Shown here: piece after piece, positions 11,880 through 22,378 of the stretch | How the letters are laid out: every line of letters starts with the position of its first letter | Numbering within the stretch: position 1 is the first letter of the stretch | Source of the DNA: Sipunculus nudus | Lineage: Eukaryota > Annelida > Sipuncula > Golfingiida > Sipunculidae | Length of the DNA: 64,000 nt | NCBI GenBank assembly: GCA_026874595.1 | Contig: CM049316.1 | Location: 6,774,339 to 6,838,338, forward strand | Reading direction: 5' to 3' | Position numbers and translations under genes: made by a program | Notes under the pieces: generated by a model | Database searches by the model: none | What the model saw: the letters and a program-made list of their open reading frames with translations, nothing else | Told to the model about the DNA's origin: nothing

Positions 11880-12380
11880 AGAAATCCCAATAATGACGAA
11901 GATTAATTTACATATTACAATTCATTAAATGGTTATTTGAAACTGTTCATCATAATCCTTGACCATGGAAACATGGTGTAAACGCCGATATTTCAAAGAA
12001 AGGACAAGGATTAAGGGAGAAATGAGCAAAATAAGAAATTCCAATAATGGCGAAGATTAATTTGCATATTAAAAAAATTAAATGGTAATTTTGGAACTGT
12101 TCATCATACCCCTCTACCATCAAAACATAGGTGTAGACATCGCAATCTCTAGGATAGGAGGACAAGAACTAAAACAGATATGAGCAAAATAAGAAATTTC
12201 CATTACGGCGACAGCTAATTTGCATGTTAAATATTCATTAGATGGGTTTTTGAAACCGTTCATCATACTCCCCTACCATGAAAACATGTGTTTAGTGACG
12301 TTTATCTTAACCAATTGGATAAGAGTGATATGAGCAAAACAAGAAGTTCCAATAATGACGACAGCTAATTTGCATGTTAA
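11880..12380 (-). repeat. ~155-bp satellite, inverted arm (about 3.3 units)
   Basis: Units begin near 11880, 12036, 12190 and 12341, with words such as AATAATGACGA.GATTAATTT, GCATGTTAA and ACTGTTCATCATA. They are the reverse complement of the 8956-9365 array (GCTAATTTGCAT here against ATGCAAATTAGC there). Outer arm ends abut different flanks. Confidence 0.75.
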
Positions 12381-12597
12381 AGGGTTTTATGCGAAATGCT
12401 TTAAGGAGTCAGGGGCGACACCCTCTCTAATATTAATAAGTAGGACCCAAAGGGCTACGGGACTAATGCCACGTCCTGTCCATGTTGACGTAACACATGA
12501 TACAGTCAGTATTTAGGAAATAAATCATTTGACATATCCTGGAGAGTTTAGCTTCCTATTTTAAAACAAAGCAACCCTCTGCATTATAAAACATTTA

Positions 12598-12840
12598 ATA
12601 TGATCCTAATGAACAACCATTTTAAAATATAGAAATAAGTACCTTGTATGAACTATCTTCTCCATTTTAGTCATATTATATAGGATTTCCATTATAAATC
12701 TCCATCTTATATCTCCATTATATTTGATTTCCTTTTTTTATGATCCTGATGAACTATCATTTTAGAATTTTCAAGGATATACCTTATATTGTCTATTTTC
12801 TTTATTTTAAGCCATCTCCATAACGTGTATATTTTTGGGC
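12598..12840 (+). repeat. ~141-bp tandem duplication
   Basis: TATGATCCTAATGAACAACC (about 12598) and TATGATCCTGATGAACTATC (about 12739) start two diverged copies, each followed by CATTTTA, then ACCTT.TAT, then a CTATTTTCTTTATTTTA-like stretch. Confidence 0.6.
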
Positions 12841-13039
12841 AGAGTATCAAATTCGGGCGCAAGTTCTTATTTTATTCAATAACTACTTGCTAGTGCCTGT
12901 CCTCTCTTGATGTATTTGCGCGATTTCATTGGCTGCTTCTTGGTTCCTTTCTTAAACCTGCAGTTTTAAAAGACTATATACGCATTTCGCCAACTAGAAG
13001 GATATCTTCCTTGCTGTTTTCCAATATCTGACCAGATTG

Positions 13040-14085
13040 GATTCAAGATTGACCTGATTGGAGCATGACAAAATCCACCCGATAACTTTGTACAGCAAGA
13101 CAAAATACAGTTGATAACTTTATACAGCAAGACAAAACAAACCTGATAATTTTGTAAAGCAAGACAAACACGTCCAATGACTTTGTATAGCAAGACAAAA
13201 CCCGCCCGATGGCTTTGAAACAGCAAGACAAATCATACCTGATACTTTTGTACAGCAAGAAAAACACGCCTTATAACTTTGTACAGCAAGAAAAAACCCA
13301 CCTGATAACTTTGTGCAGCTAGACGAAACACACCTGATAACTTTGTACAGCAAGACAAAATCCCCCTGATAACTTAGTACAGCAAGACAAAACACACCTG
13401 ATAACTTTATAAAGCAAGACAAAACAAACCTAATAACTTTGTAAAGCAAGAAAAACACGCCTGATAACTTTGTAAAGCAAGACAAAACCAACCTGATAAC
13501 TTTGTAAAGCAAGACAAAACAAACCTAATAACTTTATAAAGCAAGAAAAACACGCCTGATAACTTTGTAAAGCAAGACAAGACCAACCTTATGGCTTTGT
13601 ACAGCAAGACAAAACATACCTGATAACTTTGAACAGCAAGACAATCATACCTAATAACTTTGTACAGCAAGATAAAACATACCTGATAACCTTGTACAGC
13701 AAGACAAAACATATCTGATAACTTTGAACAGCAAGACAAAACCAACCTGATGGCTTGGTACAGCAAGACAAAGACACACCTGATAACTTAGTACAGCAAG
13801 ACAAAAAAACTGATACTTTAATTCAGGAAGACAAAAACATCACTTAGTAACTCTAACTTAAAAACACACCTGATACGTACCTCTGTACAGCTAGACAAAA
13901 ACACTCATGACAACTCTGTACAGCAAGACAAAAGCACAATTGATAACTCTGTACAGCAAGACTAAAAATCTGACAATTTTGGACGGCAAGACAAAACACA
14001 TCTGATAACTTTGTCCAGCAAGGCAAAAACACGTGATAACTTTGTACATCATGACAAAGACGTTTATGATTACATTGAACAAGAG
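13040..14085. repeat. 32-bp minisatellite, about 32 units
   Basis: The unit reads roughly CTGATAACTTTGTACAGCAA followed by GACAAAACACAC, with 31-33 bp variants. Units are most regular at 13290-13800 and decay outward, especially after 13800. Because 32 is not a multiple of three, the several overlapping minus-strand frames here with LSCCTK-type repeats come from periodicity and are not genes. Confidence 0.9.
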
Positions 14086-14147
14086 TAAAACAATGTATAG
14101 ACAGGAGTGAAAGTCCTTGTTATGTCAGGGAAGGAATTAAACACATT

Positions 14148-14410
14148 TCAACCAATAAAGCCGAGTGGCGCATTATGTAAGACAGGGGCTGGAGGCATCG
14201 GCGTCATTATCCCCTCAAAGAATTGCCGCATGATTTGATCAGGGAAAGACAAAAAGAAATATCCGGCTGCCAGGACAACAATCTTCTCTCTCAGTGAAGC
14301 GTTAAATCAACGGCATTCATAAAATTCTCATACACCGGTCCATCCCTCATAAACACACCAAGGTCCAAAATGGTGACATATTTCATCGCAAAGCTATATA
14401 ACGCCGGCAT
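14148..14410 (-). pseudogene. Exon-like segment of unknown protein with one frameshift
   Basis: On the minus strand a good acceptor (TTGTTTTGCAG, ending at 14411) is followed by 39 open codons, MPALYSFAMKYVTILDLGVF and MRDGPVYENFMNAVD to a stop at 14291. From about 14308 the next frame is open for a further 53 codons (FNASLREKIVVLAAGYFFLS, then FPDQIMRQFFEGIMTPMPPA, then PVLHNAPLGFIG) and ends TGA at 14148-14150. Removing one base would join the two into about 88 codons. Amino-acid use is protein-like and the second part starts with a hydrophobic stretch. I do not recognise the family. Either this is a pseudogene, or the assembly has a one-base error in a terminal exon. Confidence 0.4.
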
Positions 14411-15020
14411 CTGCAAAACAACAGGATATCCATGTTAAATTGAGTTCCTTCAGGCGTGAACTGGTACCATCGTAAGCAAATAAAACTGCCACTGATAACT
14501 GATTGTATATCGCTGTATACCAGCATATTATTGTGATATATATAACAGCAACATTGTAAATGTCTGTCCGTCTTATCTGTAGTTTTCCTCTTTAATGCAC
14601 AGGCATTCTGGCCGTGATTTAGAAATTAACTCAATATTTTTATTACTTTAATCCTAACAATCCTATAGTGAATGGAAAAATCAGTTATTTTCGGTAATTG
14701 CATAGCTATATATCACCGTCATCTGCAAAACAACAGGATGTCCATGCTAAATTTAGTTCCTTCAGGCGTGGACAGGTACGGTCGTAAGCAAATAAAACTG
14801 CCACTGATAATTGATTGTGTATATCGCTGTATACCAGCATATTATTGTGATATATATAACAGCAACATTGTAAATGTCTGTCCGTCTTATCTGTAGTTTT
14901 TCTCTTTCATGCACAGGCATTCTGACCGTGATTTAGAAATGAATTCATTTTGTTATATTTATTTAATCCTAATAATCTTATAGTGAATGGGAAAATGTGT
15001 TCTGTTCAGTAATTGCATAT
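14390..15020 (+). repeat. 311-bp tandem duplication, two copies
   Basis: CATCTGCAAAACAACAGGAT at 14409 recurs at 14720. The following text (GTTCCTTCAGGCGTG, CAAATAAAACTGCC, CATATTATTGTGATATAT, GTCCGTCTTATCTGTAG) is repeated with few differences. The duplicated segment includes the acceptor-like region upstream of the minus-strand exon-like segment. Confidence 0.85.
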
Positions 15021-15804
15021 ACAGTCACTATCTTCTTTTAAATCTCTAATAATAAGGATAAAGAACAGCCATTATGTAGTAAGCATTTAACCAGAAAAAT
15101 TAACCGTTGATGCAACCGATGTTACCGTGGTAACGCACGAGATGACTAGGTCTTGCAAGCTTTATAAGATATGGTTTATAACTTGCAAATATCATCGTTT
15201 AACTGTAATCCTCGTGGTAAAATAATTGATATGTTCAAGTCGCATGTTAAACTGCAGGGGCTCATTGTTATGACCCTGCAGAGAGTGATGAAGACAAGAC
15301 CGCCTGTCTCAGGGTAGCAATATTCGGAAACTTTCTTAATTAATGGAGCAGAGCAGTAATAAACAGTGGATAACTTAATAATTTAATTGCTACAGAATAA
15401 AAAAGACATCTCAAAATGAAATTAATTCCGAATCATTGGGAAAATATATAGATAAAATGAGAGATGACACAGCTCAACGGGGGGGGGGGGGGCTATGGAT
15501 CCGCCACTGTAATTTGAGCCAGTTTACGAAGGTGAAAACCAGTTCCGGGACGTGATAGGAATAAACCTGTTTTGTTATACCCCAGACGCTGAGTGACTTT
15601 TCTGGATTTCTGCGAGAAAGTTTCCGGGAAATATATGTCCGTTGCGTGTGTGGTGTGACACAACCCCAAAACTGAGTCACTGCGACTTCGTTCCTTTGAG
15701 AAATTAAGGAAAAACCTCCGTTTCCCAATAAAAGCCTGTTGTTACACTTCAAGAGTGCCTTATATTAAAAATACTGACGCTGTTTGTTCAGATTTGGCAT
15801 AGAT
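15021..15804. other. Mostly unique interval with a poly-G tract
   Basis: A run of Gs at about 15480-15491 is followed by a GGATCCGCCACTG-type end that resembles the GGATCCGCCC next to poly-C in the duplicated bodies (about 24032, 33428, 43528). It is probably the end of an unclassified repeat. The 92-codon minus-strand frame crossing it is not convincing as a gene. Confidence 0.4.
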
Positions 15805-15935
15805 AATCATATATATATATATATATAGAAGGTAGTGTTACCCTCCGATGTAAAGTGCTCTATGGCCTATACTAGGCCAGAGCGGTATAACTCTGAAGAA
15901 AGTGTTGTTTTTCTTCAGAGTTATATATATATATA
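15805..15935. repeat. AT dinucleotide runs flanking a 16-bp-arm hairpin
   Basis: Positions 15886-15901 (TATAACTCTGAAGAAA) and 15910-15925 are exact reverse complements with an 8-nt spacer. (AT)n runs lie on both outer sides (about 15811-15828 and 15921-15936). Just inside is a second small dyad, GGCCTATACTAGGCC-like. It could be a short foldback element. Confidence 0.7.
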
Positions 15936-17514
15936 TGTGTATTTCCTATGTACATGCTAAAATTATGTCAATATTGCTTACTTTTAAAAATTATGGACCT
16001 AAACAAAATGTACCCTTTCATCGGGAAATATATTTTCTCACTTGAAATGGCAACTTTTAAAGCTTTTTCCAAAGATAAAACTTTATTTAATCATCGTTTA
16101 AATATACGCCAGAAATTAGGTCTGAATTTTGTAATTTTTTTTCAAATTATCAGCATAAATGTAAAATCAGTACCTTAAATTTTGCCCAAAGTTGACCATT
16201 CCACATTTTTGTTTCTGTAAGCACTGATGATTTAATGTTCACAGCATTTAAACATAAGGATTTACTCTTTTAAAATCTGAAATCTGAAAGTGATTGATAA
16301 AAATAGTAGTTAATTCATGATTTCAATCACGAGGTCAAGTATTGTTTATATCATGCCAACCCAGTACGGTGGTGTGCAGTGAGTGCCGGCCGTTTCACCT
16401 ATTCATTATTAAATTATAGTTGAGAAAACATTCAGAGTAATGGTGCAATTTGTCCCTCACCCAACCAATAGTGTGTAAAAAATTTTAATCGATGCTAATG
16501 ATTTTTTTTAATTTTAGTTAGTAAAAAATAAGCATGCACATTAAACTAAAACCTCCCATGTACAAACCTTTTAGGAATAGTGATAAAAGGTTCCATGTAT
16601 ATTTAGTTAATATATCTATTAAAACGATAAATTTCTTTAAAATTTAGTTTAAGAATTTTATGATTTAAAAATAAAAAGCAAAATATATGTGTATACATAA
16701 TTTGACATGAACAAACTAAGGATAAATAATGATGCAGCATATAATTCTAAATTGACATATATGCAGATTTTTTGTATTGGAAATTTATGGGGTTTTTTTT
16801 AAAACGAAAAAAAATCCTTATGTTTATATTTATTCATTAAATAAATCCTTCTGCTGCTGCAAAAATTGACCTGCTGAAAAAGGGGTTAAATATGAACTTT
16901 AATGTAACTCTGCCTCAGCAGAAAGTGAAATAAAGTTATCAGTCATCTCTTTCTATACTTGTCTTTCTATTTGTAAATATTTCATATGCGACCCATTATC
17001 TCATAAACCTATACAGGGTTTTCCATGGCAGTCACGTCAGAGTGTAAGTTCAATCATATATTAAATACTTGATTATCACCAAATAACAGGATAATTCCTC
17101 TTAGTCCTGGATACTCCCCTGAACTTTATAAATAAAAAATTAGTCATGATTCAAAATTTTTTACATTGATTTTACATCCAATTGTACTTTGTAGTAACTA
17201 AGAAGTGGGTTTGGGACTTTTAGCTTTATCGTCCACCTGAGTTCAGTCGTTTTGTATATTTCGTGTCAAATTAAAAAAGTGGTCCATTCGGGTGAAGTAG
17301 TAATGTGGGGAAATAAATATTGAATTAGATACCTCGACACACTATCGTATTAGAACAAAAAAAAACAGGGTGAACCCTAATTGGAACGTGGCGCCCCTTA
17401 AAATAATTTGTTGGTTTTTGGTTGGGCTAACCTTTAATTAAAATTTTATCACGTAATACCACTGTCATCGTAGAAGAAAGTCTTCCTTTGATGGTATATT
17501 TTATTTATTGTTCG
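15936..17514. other. AT-rich interval, no supported gene
   Basis: A 76-codon frame at 15948-16178 is AT-rich with no motif. No tandem array, TIR pair or splice-bounded exon was recognised. Confidence 0.45.
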
Positions 17515-17663
17515 GTAGGTGGGGCATAAAGCATACCGGCAACAGCACGGCTCTGTGAACACGTCAAGCCTTCAGATAAAGTCAAGTTTATACGTTTGTT
17601 GTGCACGGTCTGTCGTCAGTGACTGTGTCCACCCGTGAAGCAGATATGTAAGATGATTCAATC

Positions 17664-17693
17664 ATGTCTGTGCCGGAAACACAACGGAAACTG
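17664..17693 (+). CDS. Weak candidate first coding exon (MSVPETQRKL)
   Basis: An ATG with A at -3 starts ten codons, MSVPETQRKL, followed directly by GTATTT, a usable but weak splice donor. Without splicing the frame continues 12 more codons to a stop. The preceding ~150 bp is richer in CG dinucleotides than its surroundings, as in some 5' exons. The peptide resembles the start of some medium-chain alcohol dehydrogenases, but ten residues cannot establish that, and I found no following exon on this strand. It could easily be chance. Confidence 0.15.
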
Positions 17694-18439
17694 GTATTTT
17701 ATAAATATTTGTATACTTTATGCGGGACTTAAAATTTAACATAACCCTCTTTTCAGTTAGGGATTAGACAACCAGATCTGGAACTGGTTTTGAGTTGATG
17801 AGATAATGATGTTTTTGTGACTGTGATAACTGTCAGGTAGTATAAACTGACATATATTTTACCAATGTAAACTCTTATAGGGACGTGAAATTGTATTGTT
17901 TGCATTTCCCCCAGCATTTATTAACAGTGTTTTTTTTTTTATATTTTCATGGCCTCACTGACTGTATGGATGCTGTGTCCAGCAAATCTATTCTTTTAAG
18001 TTTTGTTGGAGGTAACCGCCTCCATTTTTTAAGCTAGCTACTGTCGAATGTTTACTGACTTGGGCCTCATGTATCCTTGCTGACCACGTGACTGCCGGGT
18101 TCTCACCGATTCAGGGATTTCATTTCCACTGCTGAAAATCTGACAGTCATGTCCGGTGTGAGCTAGGGACCACGTGACTTTTGCCGGTGATCTCTCCCTG
18201 ACTGACGCTTCCTTTACAGACTGTGGTATCACTGTGATGACGACTAACTTATACCGCTCACAAAGGGGACCAATGTCCATATAAATAGACAGAGATAATG
18301 TACTAAAAGTATAGTCAAACCTTTACATATTTGACATTGTGTTTCTTTGTCAGATTCCATTTAATCACTTATCAATATGTGAAGAAATTGATACGAGGGC
18401 AGAGATTAAAACTCCTTATAAAGATTAACTTTCGCCGTC

Positions 18440-18545
18440 TCACTGTTTGTGTCTGTGTCTCTGTATGTCTATGTGTCCGTCTGTGTCTCTGTCTGTGTCT
18501 CTTTCTGTATGTCTGTCTGTCTGTCTCTCTTTGCATCATTTCTCT
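18440..18545 (+). repeat. TCTGTG-type microsatellite
   Basis: A degenerate run of TCTGTGTC, TCTGTATG and GTCTGTCT words. The open frames across it on both strands (18331-18652) are low-complexity products of the repeat. Confidence 0.85.
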
Positions 18546-18652
18546 TAGTTCTCTCCTTTTCTCCATCTTTTCATTTGTTTAAGGTAGCTTTCATATTGTT
18601 TCACAGAGTGGGCTACCCCTGTCTGGTCAGTAACCCAAGTAAAACTAATTAA

Positions 18653-21600
18653 AATTGAATAACTTGCTTTAATGCTGCAATTTCTCAATATAGAATAATA
18701 AATTAACTTTGCAATGATTTTTATTTGACCAGGCTTCCCTCTAACATACTCTTAGGCACAGTTTCAGCAAATCTATAATTTTAACGTAAAATGTCAGGCG
18801 TACCGAGTTTCAAGACAATCCATGCAGCCAATGATCCTTGAAAACATTTTTGCTCAGGCATTGTCACAAAAAATGTAACATTATTGCAAACTTTAGTGAA
18901 AAATCTGAGTAATTATTTGCCCCGTCTTCTTCACACCTTACATATTGATAAAGAAGAAATGTTTGAAGGGGACTGAACATTCTGGTTTTAATTATTTTCA
19001 GCTATTTATGTTACCGCTCGTAAATGGAGTGACCATAATTACCAGGTTTCCATGGACATTTTAGCAAGCTTCGGTCAGTTGGAAGATCCCTGATAGGTCA
19101 TGGACGGGTACCAAGGACAATCGTAAGAGAGTGGATTTTGGTTCGGACTTTAATCTGACCACCACTGAATTTCTAAATTATACTACACCCTTTAACAGTC
19201 ATTACTGTGCTCGCTCTGTCCAGCGGAAATACCGTCAAAGTACTACTAATTCTGAGCTATGTCTTACAATCTGTTAAACATGACGAAAATTAGTGTGTGT
19301 TCTTAATTACATCATCTAATGGAGCCAGCCATTAACGACGTAACACAAACGTCTTTGGTCCATTTGTCGGCGCCGCGTGGACCAGAAAACCAATCCGTGT
19401 GGCCGATGTATGATCACGTGACCAGGGATAATGCAAGGCCTGGTTAGAGACAGCATTCCCAGACAATCAGATCTTGTGAGATCTATACTAATCGGCCTTG
19501 TGAAATACCTAAAGTTATTGTATGAGCCAATTTGACCCGGCAAACCGGTAAATACTCTTCCAAACGTGTAAAGCATTAATCACTAGTAAGGGTGTGAATC
19601 TTTTTGGTTCAATTCGATTATCAATAATTGCAAACATATAATATCTACTGTATCTACAAACAATTTTCTTTCCATATGATTCAAAGATGAACATTTCAAT
19701 CCACTTATTCATTAATGCAAACCAGATAATAACTGAACACTTGTTGAATAACCAATGTTGTGCTAACATCTGATGTAGGAAAGATAAATTATGCGACTTT
19801 CCTTGTTAAACTAGAAATATGCATCTTACCATGTGTATGCATGCACTTGTTCAGCCCATGTTCCGAGGTTCATTCGTGCACAAGCGAGTCCATATTTGTG
19901 AATATTCAATATTGACGTTCCTGAACCCGGGTAATGATCCTGATCTACACTACAATCTAATCGATTTTGCTTTGCCCATTCCCGAAAAGCTCTGAAATGT
20001 TCATGAGATTCCGTTCAGGGGTACGCACACATAAACACACACAAACACACACACGGATGGAGAATAACGCATACCCTACTGGCAGAGGCAACAATGATAC
20101 ATATACTGCATATATATTGTTATTTTGTTGGGAGATGTGAACAAGATATCAACAGTGTTAAAATAACTGTAGATTCAATAATTGGAATTAATCGATTATT
20201 TGATTCTAGATTCGATTATCGATTAATACCTGGATTCGATACAATGCTTTGGTTGTTCGATACATTCCTATTAAAACCCTCTTCATAACAAGCTGTTCAT
20301 GTTTGAATGAACCTTTATTTATAATATTTATGTCCACAGATGCCGGCTTCTTTCATGTACACTAGTTAGTCTTCATCACACGATCGAGATTGACTGTACA
20401 TCATAATGTCGTGTAACGCTGGTATATATATACGCCCTTGAATTCTGTAACGATGGTAACCGAGAGGTTAGGTCAGCTTTGGTTACAATTTTAGCCACTA
20501 GATGGCAGCAGTGTCCGAGCAATAACTTAACAATAGTATTCTTATTGTCTTTGCCTTTTGCCAAGATACTTACAGTATATCTAGACTCATTCTATGAGAC
20601 GAACTTTCTCTGCAGAGTTTATTCCCTGGAACCTCAAATGTGGTCCTGTTGTACTAAACCCCCGATAGCTTATAGGGACCCCTTGGTGTGACCGAGTGTA
20701 CTATTAGTCATCCCCGTCCCTTTGACCCATTTTGCCAAGTATCATATGCCTGTTTGTTCCTTTCATAAATCAAATCAATGACGGATTTTTTTTATCAAGA
20801 TGTAGTCACCAGGGGTGACTAAAATGTTACATATATTTGAAAGTACATTTTAGTCACAACCCCACGTATGCACTTGAGTGGGATTCTAAGCTCAGTATGA
20901 TCGGTGTCTATAATATAAAAGGGAGAAACCCTTCAGGATCTCGGGTTACCAATTTTTAAAGATAATGTTCTGTAATGATGAGCTAATTTCGTTTATTTCC
21001 AGTTTAAAGTCTATCACCCTTATATCACGGAACCAGTACACAAAGCATTGTCGCCGCTACGTATACAATCTTACTGCTTCTGTTTTGGCGGTTTTAAGCA
21101 GATCCGTGTCGTCTTAGACCAAAATACAAAATAACTAAGGTGAAATACACTCACAGTTGCAAGTATGTGGCAGTTGTATTGAAAATAAGAAAATTTTGCC
21201 ATGGTGAAGAAGTTTTTAAAGTTACCCACCCGTGAAACTGATAATCAAACTGCTTTTTCCGGAAATTACGATAGTATCTTGTTCAAACACCACTTATCTC
21301 CATATATGGGCCGGACAAAACAGTCGTCCGTTAACGGTGCAAGACATTTCGTCGCTGCAGGCGGCTAACCAAGATGTTGCTTTTATTATCAAAGTAATTT
21401 AAGGCTCAGTGATTACGGTGGGATTCATCATTGCATTTACTTTTGTCACTAGAAAATTGTGACTAAGTATTGTATTGCATATTCAAGTAGGGAGTATAAC
21501 CAGATGATTATTTTGATAATGTATTGTACATTTATATGGTTGACATGTTTAGATATTAATGAGAGAACGTTGGTTAGAGAGCACGTGTCTCGTTTGATGT

Positions 21601-21780
21601 TAATTTCAGTACAGTTGAATTCTGTCGGAGCCGTCTCTTTTTCGTGGTCTATATAGTAACGATTGTTTTTTGTAGAATTCAAAGGATGGGCACCTGTTAA
21701 GACTGGATTTCTTTGGGTTTTGTCTCTGGAGGCGTGTCAATATTAATATTTATATAATTATATGCTGTCGGCATAATGGG
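18653..21780. other. Interval without a supported gene
   Basis: Several 60-85 codon frames occur on both strands, but none has a motif or clear exon borders. Minor features are a CA-rich run at about 20028-20055, TCGATTA-rich text at 20185-20240 and a short inverted repeat at 20815-20857. Confidence 0.4.
20815..20857. repeat. Short inverted repeat, 13-bp arms
   Basis: GTGACTAAAATGT (20815-20827) and its exact reverse complement (20845-20857) are separated by 17 nt. It may be a stem or a MITE remnant. Confidence 0.6.
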
Positions 21781-21814
21781 AAGTGGTGATTGACCAGAAG
21801 ACGGTTAGGACTTG

Positions 21815-21836
21815 TGACGTCAGCAAGCATATATAA
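21815..21836 (+). promoter_or_regulatory. CRE plus TATA-box promoter-like site
   Basis: TGACGTCA, a full consensus cAMP-response element, lies at 21815-21822 and TATATAA at 21830-21836. The spacing is typical of a compact animal promoter. The predicted start, about 30 bp after the TATA box, falls near 21860, close to where homology with the other 'head' copy begins (21872). That second copy (41442) lacks this upstream sequence. Function is inferred from motif spacing only. Confidence 0.4.
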
Positions 21837-21861
21837 GACGATATTAAGAAGAAATTCGCTA

Positions 21862-22378
21862 CAATTGCCCAATCAGCGCGCCAGTTCGGTAGAGCCTGAC
21901 AATATCTGCAGTCCAGGGGCAGGTCTGCGTGCATGAGAGTGTAGACAGCTAGAAGATGTTGTCTATAAGCGTAGATAGTCGGTGTCTGATGAAGGCCATG
22001 GTGATCACTCTGTGACGGACTTCAGAGCGAGTACCGTAGTTTGCCGGTGGACTGGTAATCTGGCGATTTATACCTGTTGTGAGCGCTCCAGGAACAGACC
22101 GTGGACATTATATAAACGCGTAACTGAATAGGTACTGGATATCGCTGTGCGGAAGCATATTCGGTTGCCTAGAGCTGGATGATTCCAGAGGACATCAACT
22201 GTGAAAGACATTGATTCTGAGTCCAATTAGAAGAGTCAAATTAGTGCGCTAATTAGTTAGTGCTCTTTGAACTGTGTCTCAAGAAGCAAACCAGTACTCC
22301 AGCGAGGACTGTTGGCGGTCGGAGCTCCGTGTATCTATAAGTGGACTGATTGTACTGTGTACACAGCGCGGGCAAACG
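21862..22378 (+). other. Possible noncoding 5' exon ('head' of copy A)
   Basis: Less AT-rich than its surroundings, lying just after the CRE/TATA site and ending at ACG|GTGAGC (donor GT at 22379-22380), a good splice donor. The second head copy (41442 onward) keeps the same place as ACG|GTGAGG. No long frame is conserved: the 162-codon minus-strand frame in copy C is not open in copy A. It could be a 5' UTR or lncRNA exon, or just part of the duplicated repeat. Confidence 0.25.

Noticed and set aside
13043-13804. Several overlapping minus-strand frames of 71-130 codons with LSCCTKLSG-type repeats
   Set aside because: They follow directly from the 32-bp minisatellite; the same unit is read successively in all frames, and there are no non-repeat coding borders.
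15474-15752. 92-codon minus-strand frame ending in poly-Pro
   Set aside because: The end comes from a poly-G tract and the rest resembles an unclassified repeat end. No family was recognised.
18331-18652. Frames across the TCTGTG microsatellite on both strands
   Set aside because: Low-complexity translation of a dinucleotide/hexanucleotide-type repeat.
20160-20240. TCGATTA-rich palindromic text, considered as a hAT terminal repeat with 19588-19630
   Set aside because: I could not find matching ends or a target duplication; only loose similarity of GATTCGATTATC words.
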